Shown here piece after piece: positions 60,532 to 64,000 of a DNA stretch of 64,000 bases. The position numbers and the translations under genes were made by a program. Positions within the stretch are counted from its first letter, which is position 1, and every line of letters begins with the position of its first letter. Below the pieces are notes generated by a model. It had not been told where the DNA came from. It did not search any database and saw only the letters and a program-made list of their open reading frames with translations. The stretch comes from Allobosea sp. Tri-44 (GTDB lineage Bacteria > Pseudomonadota > Alphaproteobacteria > Rhizobiales > Beijerinckiaceae), in assembly GCF_004123845.1 (NCBI RefSeq), contig NZ_NBDP01000053.1:186001-250000 (forward strand), read 5' to 3'.

Positions 60532-61485
60532 ATGGCGGCGAACTACCATTACGTTGGAACCTATGACGAGCGGATTTTCGAGCAAGAGTTCAGGGACCGT
60601 TTCGGCAAGAAGCCGCGTTACAACGCCAACGCCATTCCGGATCTGCTGGTGCTGCTGCGCCTGATCAGCCGGGACACCAGCATCACCGATGTCCGCTGGG
60701 CCGCCTATATGCTGGCGACCGTCGCCTGGGAGACAACGAGCCCGGTGACCCGGTTCGTTCAGGCCAAGAACAAGAAGGGCAAGCCGCTGGTCGACAAGGC
60801 CGGCAAGGCCGTGATGCTCAAGCGCCGCGCCTGGCTGATGACGATGGCGCCGGTCGACGAGGTCGGCCACGGCAAGGGGCGCAAGTATCACGAGCCGGTC
60901 AAGGTCGCGAAGCTCGCCGACGGCAGCGTCCGGATCACCGAGCAGGATGGCGACCAGTTCAAGGTCACGGCGGCCGGCCTGATCTCAAAGCTGACCAAGG
61001 GCGCCAAGATGGGCACGGTCGATGGCGGCGCCGCCGACAAGGCCTACAATGACGATACAGGTGCCGAGCTCGCTTATTTCGGCCGTGGTTATGTCCAGCT
61101 GACCTGGTGGTCGAACTATGCGACGACCGGCGCGGCGATCGGCCAGGGGCTCAACCTGCTGCTCGACCCGGAACTGGTGAAGACGCCTGCCATCGCCTAC
61201 GCGGTGATGTCGCACGGCATGCTCACCGGCGACGGCTTTGCCAATGGCCGGAAGTTCTCGACCTATTTCAGCGGCAAGCTGCGCAACTATGTCGGCGCGC
61301 GCGCCATGGTGAACGGCTCCGACCACGCCAAGGACATCGCTGCGATCGCCGAGGTGTTCGAGGCGGCTCTGCTGGCCGCCGGGCCGCAGCGGCCGATCAC
61401 CTTCGCGCCGCCGATCGATTCCAGCCTCGCCGGCATGCCGCTGCCGGGCGCGCGGTTCACCAGCCAGTCGAGGTTCTTCCAATGA
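60532..61485 (+). CDS. GH19-like peptidoglycan or chitin hydrolase
   Basis: The 317-residue protein has AYFGRGYVQLTWWSNY near residues 181-196, matching the GRGxxQLTxxxNY motif of the GH19/lysozyme-like fold. VAWETTSP near 65 holds a candidate catalytic Glu. No signal peptide is visible, which is unusual for a housekeeping cell-wall enzyme but usual for phage endolysins and secreted effectors. An insertion of about 100 residues (80-180) separates the two motifs. Its stop overlaps the start of the exported DUF4087 gene by four bases. Confidence 0.75.
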   Translation: MAANYHYVGTYDERIFEQEFRDRFGKKPRYNANAIPDLLVLLRLISRDTSITDVRWAAYMLATVAWETTSPVTRFVQAKNKKGKPLVDKAGKAVMLKRRAWLMTMAPVDEVGHGKGRKYHEPVKVAKLADGSVRITEQDGDQFKVTAAGLISKLTKGAKMGTVDGGAADKAYNDDTGAELAYFGRGYVQLTWWSNYATTGAAIGQGLNLLLDPELVKTPAIAYAVMSHGMLTGDGFANGRKFSTYFSGKLRNYVGARAMVNGSDHAKDIAAIAEVFEAALLAAGPQRPITFAPPIDSSLAGMPLPGARFTSQSRFFQ

Positions 61486-61868
61486 GCCGCCGCTCGTTTG
61501 CCGCCGCTGCGGTTGTCCTGATCCTTGGGGCCGGTGTCGCCGTTGCGCAGCAGCCGGGCAGCCAGCAGCGCTGCGGCTGGCTCGACAACCCGACTCCGGG
61601 CAATGCCTCGCTATACGACAAGGACGGCGAATGGACGATCGCCGTGCAGGGTGGGCATCAGGCGAAGGGCGACTGGCCACCACCCTACAAGGCGGGCGAA
61701 TGGCGCAAAGCCGGGAACGGCAGCTACGGCTATGGCTGCGCCTGCATGACCGTGAAGGTTGACGCCGAAGAGAAGAACGTCCTCCATATCGTCTCCGCGA
61801 AAGCCAGGCCGCTGGCGGCCTGCCGGAAGGACAAGGCGCTGTCCGAGGTCGAAAAGAGTCTGCGCTGA
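61482..61868 (+). CDS. Exported DUF4087 protein, possible inhibitor or immunity partner
   Basis: The 128-residue protein has a signal peptide (MSRRSFAAAAVVLILGAGVAVAQ). The DUF4087 pattern follows: CGWLDNPTPGNASLYDKDG, NGSYGYGCACM and ACRKDKALSEVE. Four cysteines in the mature part could form two disulfides. The ATG overlaps the stop of the GH19-like gene, so the two are co-translated. A periplasmic Cys-stabilised protein coupled to a cell-wall hydrolase fits an inhibitor/immunity role. The family has no established function. Confidence 0.8.
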   Translation: MSRRSFAAAAVVLILGAGVAVAQQPGSQQRCGWLDNPTPGNASLYDKDGEWTIAVQGGHQAKGDWPPPYKAGEWRKAGNGSYGYGCACMTVKVDAEEKNVLHIVSAKARPLAACRKDKALSEVEKSLR

Positions 61869-62054
61869 GCGCTTCGGCCTTCGCGTAAGTCGCTGAGCGG
61901 CAGGTTTCGCCCATTTTCGCCATGCCCTGATTGCAGGGGCGGTCTCCGCTTGCCTGAACAGCGTCCTATCCCGCTTGACTTGATCCGGCTTCCGTTGGCC
62001 TTTCCACGCACGGGAGGAATGCGCGCTTGCCGGCTTGCCGGCGAGCCTGCGCGG

Positions 62055-62077
62055 GTGCAGATACTGTGTATCTGCAC
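62055..62077. promoter_or_regulatory. Palindromic operator candidate upstream of the thiolase
   Basis: GTGCAGATAC and GTATCTGCAC are perfect 10-bp arms around TGT, ending 18 bases before the thiolase ATG. The position fits either a repressor site over the transcript start or a leader hairpin. No regulator gene adjoins. Confidence 0.5.
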
Positions 62078-62095
62078 GTTAGTGAGGAGAAGACC

Positions 62096-63265
62096 ATGAG
62101 CGCTGCAATCGTCGGCTGGGCACATACCCCCTTCGGCAAGCAGGACACTGAGACGGTCGAGAGCCTGATCGTGCGCGTCGCGACCGACGCGCTGGTCGAT
62201 GCCGGCATCACCGCCGACCAGGTCGACGAGATCGTGCTCGGCCATTTCAATGCCGGCTTCTCGGCCCAGGACTTCACCGCCTCCCTCGTGCTGCAGGCCG
62301 ATCCGGCACTGCGCTTCAAGCCGGCGACGCGTGTCGAGAACGCCTGCGCCACCGGCTCGGCGGCGGTGCATCAGGGCGTTCGCGCGATCAAGGCCGGGGC
62401 GGCCAAGGTCGTGCTTGTCGTCGGCGTCGAGCAGATGACCACGACACCTGGCCCTGAGATCGGCAAGAACCTGCTCAAGGCCTCCTATCTCGCGCAGGAG
62501 GCCGATGTTCAGGGTGGCTTCGCCGGCGTCTTCGGCAAGATCGCCTCCTCCTATTTCCAGCGTCATGGCGACCAGTCGGACGCGCTCGCGCTGATCGCGG
62601 CGAAGAACCACAAGAACGGCGTCGAGAACCCTTACGCCCAGATGCGCAAGGATCTCGGCTACGCCTTCTGCCGCGAGGAGAGCGAGAAGAACCCCTATGT
62701 CGCCGGCCCGCTGAAGCGCACCGACTGCTCGCTGGTCTCGGACGGCGCCGCCGCGCTCGTGCTCGCCGATGAAGAGACCGCCAGGACCCTGCGTCGCGCC
62801 GTCGGCTTCCGCGGCATGGCCCATGTCCAGGACTTCCTGCCGCTGTCGCGCCGCGACATCCTGAAGTTCGAGGGCGGCGCCCGCGCCTGGCAGCAGGCGT
62901 TGGCCAATGCCGGCGTCGCGCTCGACGACCTCTCCTTCGTCGAGACGCATGACTGCTTCACCATCGCCGAGCTGATCGAATACGAGGCGATGGGCCTGAC
63001 CAAGGAAGGCGACGGCGCCCGCGCCATCAAGGAAGGCTGGACGCAGAAGGACGGCAAGCTGCCGGTCAACGTCTCCGGCGGCCTCAAGGCCAAGGGGCAT
63101 CCGATCGGCGCGACCGGCGTCTCCATGCACGTGCTCAGCGCGATGCAGCTCGTCGGTGAGGCGCCGGAGGGCATGCAGGTCAAGGATGCCCGCCTCGGCG
63201 GCATCTTCAACATGGGTGGCGCTGCGGTGGCGAACTACGTCTCGGTGCTCGAGCGGGTGAAGTGA
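62096..63265 (+). CDS. Thiolase family acyltransferase
   Basis: The 389-residue protein has the thiolase nucleophile region VENACATGSAAVHQGVRAI (Cys near residue 84). The C-terminal motifs are FVETHDCFTIAELIEYEAMGL and NVSGGLKAKGHPIGATG with the active His. The HDCF motif in place of a canonical NEAF places it in the SCP-x/acetyl-CoA acetyltransferase-like branch rather than classical AtoB. ATG 62096 follows GAGGAGAAG. It may act in beta-oxidation of branched or unusual acyl chains. The MFS gene follows by 60 bp on the same strand. Confidence 0.92.
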   Translation: MSAAIVGWAHTPFGKQDTETVESLIVRVATDALVDAGITADQVDEIVLGHFNAGFSAQDFTASLVLQADPALRFKPATRVENACATGSAAVHQGVRAIKAGAAKVVLVVGVEQMTTTPGPEIGKNLLKASYLAQEADVQGGFAGVFGKIASSYFQRHGDQSDALALIAAKNHKNGVENPYAQMRKDLGYAFCREESEKNPYVAGPLKRTDCSLVSDGAAALVLADEETARTLRRAVGFRGMAHVQDFLPLSRRDILKFEGGARAWQQALANAGVALDDLSFVETHDCFTIAELIEYEAMGLTKEGDGARAIKEGWTQKDGKLPVNVSGGLKAKGHPIGATGVSMHVLSAMQLVGEAPEGMQVKDARLGGIFNMGGAAVANYVSVLERVK

Positions 63266-63325
63266 GGCGAGGGCCGCCGACGAATTCAGGTCGGTGGTCG
63301 TTTTGAAACTGGCCGGAGACGCGGC

Positions 63326-64000
63326 GTGACCATCTTCTTCGCGCTGCTGCCGGCCTATGTGCTGTCAATCTTCTACCGATCCTTCCTGAGCGTGATCGCC
63401 GGACCGGTGATGGGCGATCTGCGCATCGGGCCGGCCGAGTTCGGCCTGCTCGGTGCCGCCTGGTTCATGGCCTTCGCGCTGGCGCAGTTCCCGGTCGGCT
63501 GGGCGCTCGACCGGATCGGGCCGCGCCGGACGGTCGCGGTGACCATGGCGATCGGCAGTGTCGGCGCCTTCCTGTTCGCGCAGGCCGGCAATCCCACGAT
63601 CGCGACGGCAGCGATGGCGCTGGTCGGGATCGGCTGCTCGCCGATCTTCATGTCGTCGCTCTATCTGTTTGCCCGGACGCAGGCGCCGGCACGCTTCGGC
63701 CTGTTGACTTCGATCTTCATCGGCCTCGGCTCGCTCGGCAATCTCGTCGGCGCCGCGCCGCTGGCCCTGGCTGCGCAGGCCTATGGCTGGCGCCCGACCA
63801 TGCTCGCCTTCGCTGTGGCGTTCCTGCTCGCGACTATTCTCGCCGCGGCGCTGGTGCGCGATCCGCCGCCGGTCACCGACGCCTCGGGCAAGCATGAGGG
63901 CCTGCTGCAAGGCCTCAAGAGTATCGTCGCGATCGGGCCACTCTGGCTGCTCGCGCCGATCACCCTCGTCGGCTACGCGATCATCGCGACGGCACGGGGC
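63326..64000 (+). CDS. MFS transporter, partial (window end)
   Basis: A GTG at 63326 with GGAG upstream opens a frame with no stop before the window end. The 225 visible residues include the first six or seven helices of a major facilitator (IFFALLPAYVLSIFYRSFLS, GLLGAAWFMAFALAQFPVGW). The cytoplasmic loop motif between helices two and three is present (WALDRIGPRR). It follows the thiolase gene and may share its transcript, as a carboxylate importer would. The C-terminal half is missing. Confidence 0.85.
   Translation, partial: MTIFFALLPAYVLSIFYRSFLSVIAGPVMGDLRIGPAEFGLLGAAWFMAFALAQFPVGWALDRIGPRRTVAVTMAIGSVGAFLFAQAGNPTIATAAMALVGIGCSPIFMSSLYLFARTQAPARFGLLTSIFIGLGSLGNLVGAAPLALAAQAYGWRPTMLAFAVAFLLATILAAALVRDPPPVTDASGKHEGLLQGLKSIVAIGPLWLLAPITLVGYAIIATARG

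Overview
The window is a 64 kb piece of a high-GC chromosome. It most likely comes from an alphaproteobacterium of the order Hyphomicrobiales (Rhizobiales), in the Bosea/Methylobacterium neighbourhood. This placement rests on protein flavour and family content: DUF3422, DUF29, a MuiA-type DUF4139 protein, a two-domain PutA divergent from an Lrp-type regulator, a serC-serA pair, and GC-rich intergenic palindromes typical of the group. It is an inference without a search. I saw no rRNA or tRNA gene, no CRISPR array, no intact insertion sequence and no prophage.

Layout. 0-3 kb: a minus-strand cluster of an SMR/EamA-like transporter, a 36-codon ORF, an NAD-dependent epimerase and a class III aminotransferase, ending at an intrinsic terminator. 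3-6.3 kb: pentapeptide-repeat protein, cyanase, glutathione S-transferase, methyltransferase. 6.4-10.6 kb: a four-gene operon (alkaline phosphatase, Tat-exported CxxC protein, MacB-type ATPase and FtsX-type permease) behind a strong Zur-like palindrome. 10.7-20 kb: L,D-transpeptidase, DUF3422, DUF29, an ABC-2 exporter, a chemotaxis receptor and RF3. 20-30.6 kb: VapBC, an S41-like protein, purA, a RibD-like reductase, a dual-specificity-like phosphatase, an M20 amidohydrolase, MuiA and an M35-like metalloprotease. 30.8-38.5 kb: an ABC-F ATPase, TetR and LysR regulators divergent from a quinone reductase and a DsbA-like protein, an MBL protein, a glutamine amidotransferase and an EamA exporter. 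38.6-43.8 kb: rpsU, cspA, a class A beta-lactamase, serA and serC.

43.9-47.7 kb is the accessory segment. It holds a membrane protein of unknown function and a clearly AT-rich DUF2971 gene. It also has two 49-bp near-identical direct repeats, a decayed stretch that reads like a tyrosine-recombinase fragment, two tandem hairpins with the same loop, and several nested palindromic repeats. 47.8-64 kb returns to core-like content: putA with its regulator, an orphan THI5-like binding protein, an acyl-CoA synthetase, a GNAT-like protein, a CobW-type GTPase, two EamA transporters, a D,D-carboxypeptidase, a GH19-like hydrolase overlapping an exported DUF4087 gene, a thiolase, and an MFS transporter cut by the window end.

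The most interesting items are the predicted zinc-regulated phosphatase/ABC operon, the repeat-bracketed DUF2971 segment, the GH19-like/DUF4087 pair, and a beta-lactamase whose ribosome binding site lies inside a terminator hairpin.
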